From contig JARUKX010000006.1 in assembly GCA_029688825.1 (NCBI GenBank), positions 1 through 64,000 of the forward strand: 64,000 nt of DNA, in the 5' to 3' direction. Positions within the stretch are counted from its first letter, which is position 1. The number at the start of each line of letters is the position of its first letter. Origin of the DNA: Haloarculaceae archaeon H-GB1-1 (GTDB lineage Archaea; Halobacteriota; Halobacteria; Halobacteriales; Haloarculaceae). Below are positions 52,171 to 60,663 of the stretch, piece after piece. The notes under the pieces are model-generated. The model was not told the origin of the DNA, searched no databases, and saw only the letters and a list, made by a program, of their open reading frames with translations. A program made the translations under genes and the position numbers.

Positions 52171-53172
52171 TTAGGAGAGAACGGCGTACTTCGTCCCCCG
52201 GCCCCGACCTCGTTGCTCGATCAAGTCGTACCGCTCAAGACTGGCGAGGAACTTCCGTCGAGTACTCTCAGCACGGGGCGACGAAACCCGCTCCACGTAA
52301 CTCTCGTGTAACTCGCTCGCTGTCACGGACCCTCGCTCTTCGATGATCCGGAGCAGGACCCGCTTATGTGTCCCGAGATGCGATTTCACCACCTCGGTCG
52401 CAGCGTCGCGACCGTCTCGCTCGACGGACTCCACGACCTCGGGGGTCACCTCCACCTCGTCGTTCTCGACGACGTACTTCGCTGCCTGCCGGAGCATCGA
52501 GAGGCCGAGTCGAGCGTCCCCACCTGCGACCTCGGCAATCCGGGCCACTGCTACGGGATTCACGCGCGTCGTGTCGAGCCCGGCGTCCACGCGGTTCCAG
52601 AGAATGTCCCGCAGTTCGGCGACGCTGAACGGCGCTAACCGAACCGTCTGAGCGCTCCGTAAGCGCGACCGAACGCGCTCGTCAAGTTCACAGAAGAGTG
52701 CGTCCTCGTCGACGCAAATCAGGACCATCGTCACGTTCGGTTGGTCGTACAGCGAGAGCAACAGCGAGTACTCTGCCAGGACGTCGACCTCGTCGATCAC
52801 CGCGACCACCTGCTCGTCGCAGTCCTGAAGCCGCCGGTAGTAGGAGGAAACCGACGTCGACTCCGGATGGAGGTCGAACGCCAGGTTCGCGTCGGTCAGC
52901 AGCGCGTCGAGTGCGGCGGTCGTGGTGTGGTGGCCGATAGCGTTCACGTACGCCGTCCGCACCCCCTGCGCTTCGCCGTCGAGTTGCTGCAGGACGAACT
53001 TCGAGAGTGTGGTCTTGCCGCTCCCGCTCGGTCCGAAGAGCAGGACGTCCTCGCCGGCGTACCCTCGCGTCACGGGACCGAGTGCAGCACTGACCGCCTC
53101 GATCTTGCCGTCGCGGTGGTGGAGGTCCTGCGGGACGAACGTCGGCTCAAGGACCTCGTGGTTCGTGATCAC
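52171..53172 (-). CDS. Orc1/Cdc6-type AAA+ replication initiator
   Basis: A 333-residue AAA+ ATPase: Walker A GPSGSGKTT, Walker B VAVIDEVDVL, sensor 2 in GGDARLGLSMLRQA, and a C-terminal winged helix (SVTASELHESYVE to TRRKFLASLERYDLIEQRG) that binds origin DNA. GTG start at 53172 after a coupled zinc-ribbon gene. It is shorter than chromosomal Orc1/Cdc6 (about 400), as on plasmids and proviruses, so it probably replicates this element. Confidence 0.85.
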   Translation of the reverse strand: MITNHEVLEPTFVPQDLHHRDGKIEAVSAALGPVTRGYAGEDVLLFGPSGSGKTTLSKFVLQQLDGEAQGVRTAYVNAIGHHTTTAALDALLTDANLAFDLHPESTSVSSYYRRLQDCDEQVVAVIDEVDVLAEYSLLLSLYDQPNVTMVLICVDEDALFCELDERVRSRLRSAQTVRLAPFSVAELRDILWNRVDAGLDTTRVNPVAVARIAEVAGGDARLGLSMLRQAAKYVVENDEVEVTPEVVESVERDGRDAATEVVKSHLGTHKRVLLRIIEERGSVTASELHESYVERVSSPRAESTRRKFLASLERYDLIEQRGRGRGTKYAVLS

Positions 53173-53330
53173 CGCGGACCCTCCGGGGGGAAACTCTCGA
53201 CGAGATCGTGGCCACCGATAGACGAGCAGCGCGGACACGTCGACGCGCCCGGCATCGCGACGGTGAACTCCCTCTCGCAACAGCAGCAGCGGTACCGGAA
53301 CGTCCCACTCCCCCGGATGCTCTTGCTCAT
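53169..53330 (-). CDS. 53-residue zinc-ribbon protein
   Basis: CCCCEREF and CPRC make a zinc ribbon in a protein that begins MSKSIRGSGTFRYR. It overlaps cdc6 by four bases and also overlaps the upstream gene, so it is made in a fixed ratio with both; a role in loading or regulating the replication initiator is possible. Confidence 0.7.
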   Translation of the reverse strand: MSKSIRGSGTFRYRCCCCEREFTVAMPGASTCPRCSSIGGHDLVESFPPEGPR

Positions 53331-53983
53331 GCGCGGATGTCCTCCGGACGAATCCCGTGTTCGAGCGGCGAGTACTCCTCGGGAGCGACGCCGAAGAGGT
53401 CGACCCAGTACGGAATCGTCGTCTGGAACCACCCGTTCATCCAGTACACGGTCGTCTCGAAGTCCTCGGACTCGTAGCGTGGCCCGTACTTCGTCCGCTC
53501 GACGTCGATCTCCGTCTCCGCCAGCTCGGCGACGAGTTCCGTCTCACGATTGTCTCCGCAGGCGGTGACGAGGACCGGCACGTCGAGCACCTCGGCGAGC
53601 TCGGCGAGAATCGTGACGCTGCTCTCGAAGAGACCCTCCCGTTCGACCGTCATCAAATCGCCGTCACGATAGAGTGTGCCGACGTTCGGCGCGACAAGGA
53701 AGCTGGTCCGTGGCGACGCTTCCGAGACCGTCATTCGGACGAGTTCGTGGTGCTGGTAGGCCGTAAACGCACGAGCGACCTTCACGTTCCGGAGGGCTCG
53801 ACGACTGGGTGCGAGATCGTACAGTGCGTACGTCGACGCCGTGTTCCCCGCGTCGAGCCAGTACGTGACTCCCTCGGCGTTGAGGATATGGTTCAGAACA
53901 AGCCGGTGCATCGACGAGGACCGAGGGTGCTCGGTTCGCAGGAGTGTCAGTCCCGGCGACAGATCGGGATACGTTTCGTCCAT
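53327..53983 (-). CDS. RecA/KaiC-fold-like protein without Walker A
   Basis: A 218-residue protein (GLTLLRTEHPRSSSMHRLV, VTYWLDAGNTASTYALYDLA, VRMTVSEASPRTSFLVAPNV) with the strand order of the RadA/RecA ATPase core after the P-loop: WLDAGN takes the place of the strand after Walker A and FLVAPNV that of Walker B. No GxxxxGKS/T is seen, so ATP hydrolysis is unlikely. It heads the cdc6 operon and resembles proteins that accompany replication genes on haloarchaeal plasmids. Confidence 0.5.
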   Translation of the reverse strand: MDETYPDLSPGLTLLRTEHPRSSSMHRLVLNHILNAEGVTYWLDAGNTASTYALYDLAPSRRALRNVKVARAFTAYQHHELVRMTVSEASPRTSFLVAPNVGTLYRDGDLMTVEREGLFESSVTILAELAEVLDVPVLVTACGDNRETELVAELAETEIDVERTKYGPRYESEDFETTVYWMNGWFQTTIPYWVDLFGVAPEEYSPLEHGIRPEDIRA

Positions 53984-54025
53984 ATGCTCACTGGTGCCGG
54001 GGGTACAAAGAGCGCGAGGGGGTCG

Positions 54026-54134
54026 TTTCCGGTATTTCCGGTTTCTCTCGATTTCCGTGATACGGTCAGAGAAATTGCCTGAGAAGGCAATATTCCGATT
54101 TCCGGTTTCGTTTCCGGTTTCGTTTCCGGTTTCT
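54026..54134. repeat. TTTCCGGT iterons, candidate replication origin
   Basis: TTTCCGGT occurs at 54026, 54035, 54099, 54111 and 54123. The last three are tandem 12-base units (TTTCCGGTTTCG). They lie just upstream of the cdc6 operon and next to a very AT-rich stretch (54140-54260). This combination is typical of plasmid origins. Confidence 0.5.
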
Positions 54135-54258
54135 TTTAAGCCCACCAATTCTTACTATCCTCTCTCGTTGAATAATAGAGGATTGATAATCAGCCAACAT
54201 CTTTTCCGATGAACAAACGATTTATTGTCTTACTACTCCTCGGGGATGATAATTCGTC

Positions 54259-56247
54259 ATGTCTAGTGCCAATGTTGACTATCAGATGAACATACAGGGC
54301 TCGATTATCGAACAACTAGGTCTCAAGCAATATGACACAGTTTCTGCCGTCGTAGCTGAATTGGTTGCAAACGCCTGGGACGCAGATGCAGAAAATGTCA
54401 CTATTGAGCTCCCACTGAACACATATCTAGCTACGAGATCCGATGGTGAGCTTGAGGACAAGGGATCCGAAATTGTTGTCCGAGACGACGGTCACGGGAT
54501 GGACCCAGAAGGAGCCAACGAGCGGTTCCTCAACGTCGGTCGAAAACGAAGGGAGGTGACGAACAGTGATACGAGCAGACAGAAAAATCGGCCAGTCATG
54601 GGCCGTAAAGGAATTGGTAAATTAGCACCATTTGGCCTCTGCTACCAAATTGAGGTTATATCCTCTGGTGGAGAAGAAAGTGAAGAGGGATATCAAATTT
54701 CTCACTTCATACTCGAATATGATGACATTGAGAATACATCTCCCAAGGAGGAATACGAGCCAAAACGTGGCGACCAGGACGGAGATTTCCGTGATTTTAA
54801 GGGAACTGAGATTAGGCTAACTGACTTCGATTATAAGCGGGTCCCGAATAAGAAACAATTTGCAAATATGCTGAGTTATCGATTCGCCGACGGCCTATCT
54901 GACTTTTCAATATACATTGACGACACTCGTGACAACGGAATCGGTAAATTTGACCTCAGCGAAACTGAGCAACCCCTTCGCGACAATACGAAAATTGACG
55001 TGTCAGACTCTCCTCTTTATATTGATGAGGAAAAGTACGTTGCAGAGGGTCACATGGGTCTGGCTACAAAATCATACGACAATGAAATGCAAGGAGTCCG
55101 CATCTACGTTCGAGGGAAGCTAGCCTCGGTTACCCGGGATTTTAATATCTCATCAGGCTTCCATATGGAGAACACGATACGGTCGTACCTTGTCGGGGAA
55201 ATCCACTGTGACTTTCTCGACAAGGACATGGACTGTATACAGGCAAATCGCCAAGATATTCTTTGGGACACAAAATACGGAAGGAAGCTAGAACGATGGG
55301 GCCAGAAGCGCGTCCGAGAGGTCGCTGATAAGGCAAGGGAGCCGAAGCGAAAAAGTAGAAAGAATAAATTTTTCGATAAAACTGATTTCGAACAGAAAGC
55401 GGAAGATGAATTCGACGATGAAGAGCTCGTTGAAGCCTCGAAAGAACTTGGAGAGACGCTAGCAGGGACACTTGATGAAGACGAACTTGACGATGAGGAA
55501 TTTCTAGAGCGGTTCGTCAACCTAATTCTCCAGATAGCACCTCACGACACAGTGGTTCGTACCTTCAAACAGATTCGTGAGGAGGCACAAGCTGGAACGC
55601 TGCAGTTGGATGAACTGAACGGGCTCATTAGCAAGACAAGCGTCGCGGAGACTCAATCCCTGGCACAGGTGGCATCACAGAAAGTTGACATTATCCAGGA
55701 ACTCCGTGAAATGGTAAATCAAGGTGTTGAAGATGAAAGACAATTTCAGGAATTAGTTGAAGAGGCGACGTGGCTCATTAATCCAGAGTGGCAAGCACTC
55801 ACCAAGGATGAACGGATTTCTACGTTTCGGCAGCAATTCGAAAGTTGGTACGAGAACCAGTACGAAGAAGAACTGACGACATCAATTACTTCGGCGGAGA
55901 CCAAACAACCAGACTTTATTATGGTCTCCAGGGATAATTTCCTGGTCGTCGTGGAAATTAAACCACCTGGACATACCTTCAGATCTGGCGACTTAGACCG
56001 TTTCAGCAACTACGTCCGGGCATTCGAGGAGTTCGAAGAGAATCACGGTGAAGCGATTGATATGCGTTTTCCGAATGGGATTAAATTCGTTCTAATTGTT
56101 GACGAAGTCGGGCTTGATTGGCAAAATGAGCAGGTTCTAAAACAGGCACTGGACAATTACGGCTACGGGGAGCAGCCAAAATCTTGGCAGGAAATTCTTC
56201 AGGAAAGCGAAGCAAGATATCGAGATTTCCTCGAAGTTAGGGAGTAG
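54259..56247 (+). CDS. GHKL (MutL/MORC-like) ATPase fused to a PD-(D/E)xK-type nuclease domain
   Basis: A 662-residue protein. The N-terminal Bergerat fold has N-box E34-L-V-A-N38-A-W-D41, G1 box RDDGHGMD (76-82) and G2 box GRKGIGK (115-121). The middle (about 200-350) is MutL/Hsp90-like, then an acidic helical region (about 385-430). The C-terminal part has PDFIMVS and VVVEIKPPG (about 551-568), a D-x(n)-E-x-K arrangement of restriction-type nucleases. It faces a cytosine-5 methyltransferase gene with an 11-base tail overlap. AT-richer codons than the neighbours suggest horizontal transfer. MORC-like ATPases are known in restriction-modification loci. Confidence 0.72.
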   Translation: MSSANVDYQMNIQGSIIEQLGLKQYDTVSAVVAELVANAWDADAENVTIELPLNTYLATRSDGELEDKGSEIVVRDDGHGMDPEGANERFLNVGRKRREVTNSDTSRQKNRPVMGRKGIGKLAPFGLCYQIEVISSGGEESEEGYQISHFILEYDDIENTSPKEEYEPKRGDQDGDFRDFKGTEIRLTDFDYKRVPNKKQFANMLSYRFADGLSDFSIYIDDTRDNGIGKFDLSETEQPLRDNTKIDVSDSPLYIDEEKYVAEGHMGLATKSYDNEMQGVRIYVRGKLASVTRDFNISSGFHMENTIRSYLVGEIHCDFLDKDMDCIQANRQDILWDTKYGRKLERWGQKRVREVADKAREPKRKSRKNKFFDKTDFEQKAEDEFDDEELVEASKELGETLAGTLDEDELDDEEFLERFVNLILQIAPHDTVVRTFKQIREEAQAGTLQLDELNGLISKTSVAETQSLAQVASQKVDIIQELREMVNQGVEDERQFQELVEEATWLINPEWQALTKDERISTFRQQFESWYENQYEEELTTSITSAETKQPDFIMVSRDNFLVVVEIKPPGHTFRSGDLDRFSNYVRAFEEFEENHGEAIDMRFPNGIKFVLIVDEVGLDWQNEQVLKQALDNYGYGEQPKSWQEILQESEARYRDFLEVRE

Positions 56248-57478
56248 ACTGTAGCACTGTCACCTCTTCCCTAATTTTCTCTGAAACCTCCTTTACCAAT
56301 CGCGGGGGAACAGCGTTTCCTACGACTCGCTCTGCGTCGCCGTTGATAGAGGGGAGCTCGAACCATCTGGGGAACCCCATCAAGAGTGCCGCCTCTCGAA
56401 ATGTGATGGCTCGATTCTGAGAAGGATGTGTAAACCGACCGGAGCTGATGTTCGTACAACGAGTAGTGAGCGTGGGTGCGGGCTTGTTCCAGTCCATTAT
56501 TCCGTAAGCTGACGCAGCACCTCCATCGAGATTCTGGTGGCACTCTCGAATTAGATCCTCCTGGTCAGTATCGCGAAGGTCTTTCCAGCTACCTCCATGC
56601 TTCCGAATGGCCGACACCATTTCAACAGTACTATCTTGGTGGTTCCGAGCACGATGAGCCGGATCGTCGGGATACCCACTAACGTCCTTTTGCTTCTCAC
56701 CGCGCTTGAGGTCTTCTTTTAGGTCATCTTTCTTGAGGACATCTCGAACTGTTTGCCACTCCTTCCTGTCATCGTCCTCGCTAGGGTTCTTCGTATGAGT
56801 GGGTCGAGGTAGCGAAATGTTGTGGCTGTCAGCGCCATACTTGAATAGACCGATAGTCCGGTGTCGCTTCTGTGGAACGCCATAGTTCGCAGCGTTGAGT
56901 ACCCGCATCCGATGACCGTATCCGCCTTCATTAATCGAGTCAGCTGGTCTAGTCGTTTCTTCCATCTGGCGAATAAGCCAGTCGACGTACGTCGTCGGAA
57001 CCTCCTCGCCAGCTTTCATGATATTACTGACGTTCTCGAAGAAGACGTAGTCAGGAACCTCCTCTTGGACGTGCTCCACGAACGCCCGCAATAGATTATC
57101 CTTCGGTTCTTCCTTGTTCCATGGGTCAGTGTCTCGGAGACTACTGAAGTTCTGGCAAGGAGGACACCCACAGATGATGTCTACCTCACCGCTCTCTATG
57201 TTGAAGTAGTCGAGGATGTCTTTGAACTTGACCGTCCAGAGATCATCGTCAACGTCTTCATCAAGGTACCCTCGACTGAGATCAGCATGAAGTGGTTCCT
57301 CGAAAGTGACTGTTCCAGGGAACTCTTCGAACTTCTGGTCGCAAAGATTGTCGTGGTAGACATCGAGGGCTACCTCGTCGGCATCCACAGCTCCAATGAC
57401 CTCGCAACCTGCTCTGATGAAACCCAGCGAGGCACCTCCTGCACCACAGAATAGGTCGATTACTTTTGGTCTTGTCAC
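56237..57478 (-). CDS. DNA cytosine-5 methyltransferase
   Basis: A 413-residue C5 methyltransferase with motif I IDLFCGAGGASLGF, motif IV GCPPCQNFS (Cys 108), motif VI ENV (148-150), motif VIII QKRHR, motif IX region RPTHT to TTRCTNISS, and motif X GNAVPP. It most likely protects host DNA from the neighbouring GHKL-nuclease; the recognition sequence cannot be read. It converges on that gene with an 11-base overlap. AT-richer than the backbone. Confidence 0.93.
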   Translation of the reverse strand: MTRPKVIDLFCGAGGASLGFIRAGCEVIGAVDADEVALDVYHDNLCDQKFEEFPGTVTFEEPLHADLSRGYLDEDVDDDLWTVKFKDILDYFNIESGEVDIICGCPPCQNFSSLRDTDPWNKEEPKDNLLRAFVEHVQEEVPDYVFFENVSNIMKAGEEVPTTYVDWLIRQMEETTRPADSINEGGYGHRMRVLNAANYGVPQKRHRTIGLFKYGADSHNISLPRPTHTKNPSEDDDRKEWQTVRDVLKKDDLKEDLKRGEKQKDVSGYPDDPAHRARNHQDSTVEMVSAIRKHGGSWKDLRDTDQEDLIRECHQNLDGGAASAYGIMDWNKPAPTLTTRCTNISSGRFTHPSQNRAITFREAALLMGFPRWFELPSINGDAERVVGNAVPPRLVKEVSEKIREEVTVLQSTP

Positions 57479-57601
57479 GTGTGTACCTCTGGTTGTGGTA
57501 CCTGTCTATCTCCATCCACAAAAATCCGACGTCTCCTCTTTCTGTCGACATAGACCCCTGTCAGAATCGCTGAAAGCGAAGTCTTGATGGACGGGAACGT
57601 A

Positions 57602-58504
57602 CCTCTGTATGCAGCACGCAATTCCTGTCAATCTATGAGGGTTAAAACAGAGGCCATCAACTGAGTTTCGGAGAATCACTCTTTCTCCGAACTTGGCGTC
57701 CGCCAGGACACGCTCACGAGGGACTGATACCGCAAATCCGAGTGAAATCCGCGTGTATCTCACGAGCGATTTTCACACTTTCCGAGATATACGCGATTGA
57801 TGCAACGCGAACCGTACCCCAAACGCGACGGCTATCGCTGTTGGCTCTCCCCCGACGAGCAAAACCAGCTCGTCAAGCAGGTCGGCGTCGACGATCTCGA
57901 ACGACGGCTCGCGGTCGAACTCCTGCTCGACGGGCTGCGAGCTGACGAAGTACCGCGCGTGACGAAGCGCGACCTGCACGCGCTCGACGTCGACGCCGAA
58001 CGCTACCTCCTGCAGGTGTCGGAGGGAAAGACGGGCTATCGCGAGACGCCGATCTCGACCGCGACCGCCAACCGAATCCAGGCCCGGGCGTCGGTCCCCC
58101 GCCACTCCGTCGACGATCCGGTGGTCTCGGTCGGGAAGCGACAGGTACAGAACTGGATCGAGGCGCTTCGTGACCCTATGGAAGAATCGACCGGCGACGA
58201 TCGCTGGCAGTTCGTGACGGCCCACGATCTCCGGCGCTCCTGGGCGACGACATGCTACTACCGGCTCTACCGGTCGTCGGTCGCGCTCGACCTCGTGATG
58301 CAGTGGGGCGGCTGGGAGTCCGAGGAGGTCTTCCGGAAAAACTACCTCGGGCGACCGCCGGCCAGTCTGGTGGCTGAAACGATGGAAGAGGCAGGATTAG
58401 TTTGATTCGATATAACTTGTTTCTAACCGGAATCTGTTACACCTGTTTGGCCTCGCTAACCCCCAATCAGTGAGAGGTTCCGTCGGGCGTGCTGAATACA
58501 CAGC
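57602..58504. mobile_element. Repeat split by, or enclosing, a minimal integrase gene
   Basis: The left end (57602-57687) and right end (58464-58504) correspond to the two halves of the intact 121-base repeat at 45381-45501, and the ends are imperfect inverted repeats. About 775 bases lie between them and contain essentially one gene, a tyrosine recombinase. It is either a small autonomous element whose non-autonomous form is the 45-kb copy, or an insertion into the repeat. Confidence 0.4.
57800..58405 (+). CDS. Minimal tyrosine recombinase (catalytic domain only)
   Basis: A 201-residue site-specific recombinase: Arg 47 (LDGLRADEV), His 142 and Arg 145 (AHDLRRSWAT), Trp 172 (GGWESEE) and nucleophile Tyr 182 (FRKNYLG). 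The N-terminal core-binding domain is absent; the first residues are MQREPYPKRDGYRCWLSPDE, a common start of short haloarchaeal integrases. ATG at 57800 is preferred over TTG at 57797. Confidence 0.88.
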   Translation: MQREPYPKRDGYRCWLSPDEQNQLVKQVGVDDLERRLAVELLLDGLRADEVPRVTKRDLHALDVDAERYLLQVSEGKTGYRETPISTATANRIQARASVPRHSVDDPVVSVGKRQVQNWIEALRDPMEESTGDDRWQFVTAHDLRRSWATTCYYRLYRSSVALDLVMQWGGWESEEVFRKNYLGRPPASLVAETMEEAGLV

Positions 58505-58628
58505 ATTAATCTTGTACGGACATAGCGCAACCGTTCTGGTGGTGGAATCGGACAATATAGAAGTCTACTTCCCAACAGAGGAGCGCGAGAGTACCATCCC
58601 TTTACCCCGTGAACACCGAAGGCCGACT

Positions 58629-59291
58629 ATGGCGACAATTGCCGAATTCACGATCCCAACTGAATCGTTTCCCTTGGGGAATCTCTTTGAGAACCATCCA
58701 GATGTGACGTTGGAACTCGAACGAGTAATCCCGACCAACAAAGCAATTATTCCCTATCTTTGGGTGCGCAATACCGAGGAGGCCGAAGGAGCGGAAATTG
58801 AAAACGTACTCAGGAATCATCCAGACGTTCTAAGCCTCAATACAGTTGACGAGGTGTGTGGGGAGTACTTGATACGCATCGAATGGAATCCGAGCTACGA
58901 AGGGATTCTGAAAGGTATTGCTGAGACACCAGTGATTCTCCTATCGGGTATTGGTACTGCTGATGAGTGGCGCTTTGAAGTTCGAGCGGACGGGCGGGAA
59001 CCGATTGCGACATTCCAACAGTACTGCGGGGAGCACGATCTTCCGATGGAACTGACAGCTCTGTACGCCCTGTCCGAAATGGAAACGGGGGCACGGTACG
59101 ACTTGACGGAAGATCAACGCGAGGCGTTACAACTCGCCTATGAACGGGGATATTATCAATCACCACGCAAGACCACGCTAGATGAGATGGCCGGTGAACT
59201 CGGGATCACTGGCCAGTCCCTCGGATCGCGCCTGCGTCGAGGGATTCATCGACTTCTTGGAAGTACTGTGGTCAGCCAGACTGAAACATAA
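58629..59291 (+). CDS. Bacterio-opsin-activator-type HTH regulator
   Basis: A 220-residue one-component regulator with an N-terminal BAT-type alpha/beta domain (AEFTIPTESFPLGNLFENHP) and C-terminal HTH_10 (LTEDQREALQLAYERGYYQSPR, then EMAGELGITGQSLGSRLRR). The start at 58629 has CCTTTAC about 27 bases upstream. The three downstream genes on the same strand (HalOD1, zinc ribbon) may belong to its circuit. Confidence 0.88.
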   Translation: MATIAEFTIPTESFPLGNLFENHPDVTLELERVIPTNKAIIPYLWVRNTEEAEGAEIENVLRNHPDVLSLNTVDEVCGEYLIRIEWNPSYEGILKGIAETPVILLSGIGTADEWRFEVRADGREPIATFQQYCGEHDLPMELTALYALSEMETGARYDLTEDQREALQLAYERGYYQSPRKTTLDEMAGELGITGQSLGSRLRRGIHRLLGSTVVSQTET

Positions 59292-59350
59292 AAACCCCAC
59301 TCATGTGAAGAAAGAGCATTGAACCGGTTTCGGACTCTTTCTCTCTATAG

Positions 59351-59713
59351 ATGTATCCTGAAAATGACCTTAGTGCCGGTATTGCCTCAGATGGAGTTGC
59401 TTCTCCAGCCGTCGATTTTCATAAGTCAAGTAACACATATCGAACTGCGTTCGACGTTCATACGCGGCCAGCGAGTGAAGCGATACTTTCCGCTGTGGCT
59501 ACGGCTACAGGAAAAGACCAACTGGAATTGACTCCTCTGTATTCGGTCATTGATCCTGACGCCCTTGATGCCCTCTTCGACGTACCAGCCTACAGTAGGC
59601 CAAAACAACATCTAACCATCACCTTCGAATATGAGGATTGTCGGGTGTCCGCCAAAGCCCACGGAATAGTGATAGTTGAGCCCGGTTGTGAGGACGGTCG
59701 AGTCGAGCGGTAA
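59351..59713 (+). CDS. HalOD1 output-domain protein
   Basis: A 120-residue protein: a non-conserved N-terminal 40 residues and a HalOD1 domain (SEAILSAVATATGKDQLELTPLYSVIDPDALDALFD, then ITFEYEDCRVSAKAHGIVIV). Stand-alone HalOD1 proteins are presumed regulatory. Followed after two bases by a zinc-ribbon gene. Confidence 0.85.
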   Translation: MYPENDLSAGIASDGVASPAVDFHKSSNTYRTAFDVHTRPASEAILSAVATATGKDQLELTPLYSVIDPDALDALFDVPAYSRPKQHLTITFEYEDCRVSAKAHGIVIVEPGCEDGRVER

Positions 59714-59715
59714 CG

Positions 59716-59871
59716 ATGCCAGAGAGTATTCGCTGCTCTGCGTGTGGCGTGACACTCCTTGGTCTCGTCATCGACGAACCGAAGCCCATAGGTCGGATAG
59801 ATTGTCCAAAGTGTGAAGGCAGCGACTTCACGGCACTCAGCCAAGATAGCGAGCAGACATCTACTGACTAA
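59716..59871 (+). CDS. 51-residue zinc-ribbon protein
   Basis: Reads MPESIRCSACGVTLLGLVID, then GRIDCPKCEGSDF; the CSAC and CPKC knuckles form a zinc ribbon. It starts two bases after the HalOD1 stop and is probably cotranscribed with it. Confidence 0.7.
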   Translation: MPESIRCSACGVTLLGLVIDEPKPIGRIDCPKCEGSDFTALSQDSEQTSTD

Positions 59872-59969
59872 CAACTATATTTTGAACCCATTGATCAGGC
59901 TGCACTGTAGTAACTAGTTGATTCAGTCGAATAGATCTGAACGTAGCTCAGAGGATGTGCTACAGATAT

Positions 59970-60041
59970 CCTCTGTACCTCGCACGTCTGTTCTGACAGC
60001 ACTCGGGTAGTTCGTCGAGGGTGTGCTGCATACACAGCGCG
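59970..60041. repeat. Short relative of the MITE-like repeat
   Basis: CCTCTGTACCTCGCACG at the left and GTGTGCTGCATACACAGCGCG at the right form a 72-base imperfect inverted repeat like that at 45381-45501, with an unrelated centre. A further partial relative precedes it (GTGCTACAG, about 59957). Confidence 0.4.
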
Positions 60042-60099
60042 TATACAGCAGGGGATTACCCGGCACGTTGTTTCGGCGGTCCGGCCCGAATCCGTCAAA

Positions 60100-60450
60100 C
60101 TAAGACGAATACGGTTGGTCGGAGAGCATCTCGGCGAGTTCGGCCAGTAGTTCCTCGGCCGAGTCATGGCCCCGGTATCGGACGTGGTTGGTGCGAGTAT
60201 CGTACTCTACCCACCCATTGGATGTGAGCATTGGAAGGTGGCTGTGCGTTAATTCAAGAGCTACTCGTTCTCGATTCATATCGGGGACGCGCCTGGCAAT
60301 ATGCGTAGCCAAGTCCTCCACCGTGGCCATATCCTTTGACTCAATGTTCTCGAAGAAGTGAATGACCTCTCGACGGAGGTTGTGACTCAATATCTCCAGC
60401 AGTTGGTTCGTCCGCGGGGCCTTCTCCGGATAACACTCTGTTTGCACCAT
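60100..60450 (-). CDS. DUF7344-type winged-helix regulator
   Basis: A 116-residue HTH protein (LLEILSHNLRREVIHFFENI, TVEDLATHIARRVPDMNRERVALELTHSHLPMLTSNGWVEYD), third of its family in the window. The start at 60450 (MVQTECYP) is 30 bases downstream of a TATTATTA element on the minus strand (about 60477-60484). Confidence 0.8.
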   Translation of the reverse strand: MVQTECYPEKAPRTNQLLEILSHNLRREVIHFFENIESKDMATVEDLATHIARRVPDMNRERVALELTHSHLPMLTSNGWVEYDTRTNHVRYRGHDSAEELLAELAEMLSDQPYSS

Positions 60451-60539
60451 GTTGCCATAGAACATGGTATGGGAGAGTAATAATAGTCACGATGGTTCGC
60501 CCTCGGCGGGAGCAGAGAGGAACGATTTGGTGTATTCAG

Positions 60540-60615
60540 CCTCTATTCAGCACGCCAATCGTATCAGTTGCCGAGGACTCCAACAAAGCCACTGAATCAG
60601 AACGGCTAACCTCAG
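60540..60615. repeat. Left-end relative of the MITE-like repeat
   Basis: CCTCTATTCAGCACGCC (60540-60556) followed by a segment with AACAAAGCC and GAATCAGAACGG in the same order as in the left half at 45381. No right end is seen. Confidence 0.35.
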
Positions 60616-60663
60616 CGAGACACAACGGCATCAAGAGGGTGCGGAGCCCCCAGGATTCTCTCG

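Noticed and set aside
54099-54134. Tandem 12-base repeats considered as a CRISPR array
   Set aside because: The units are too short and have no spacers; they fit iterons better, and no cas gene is present in the window.
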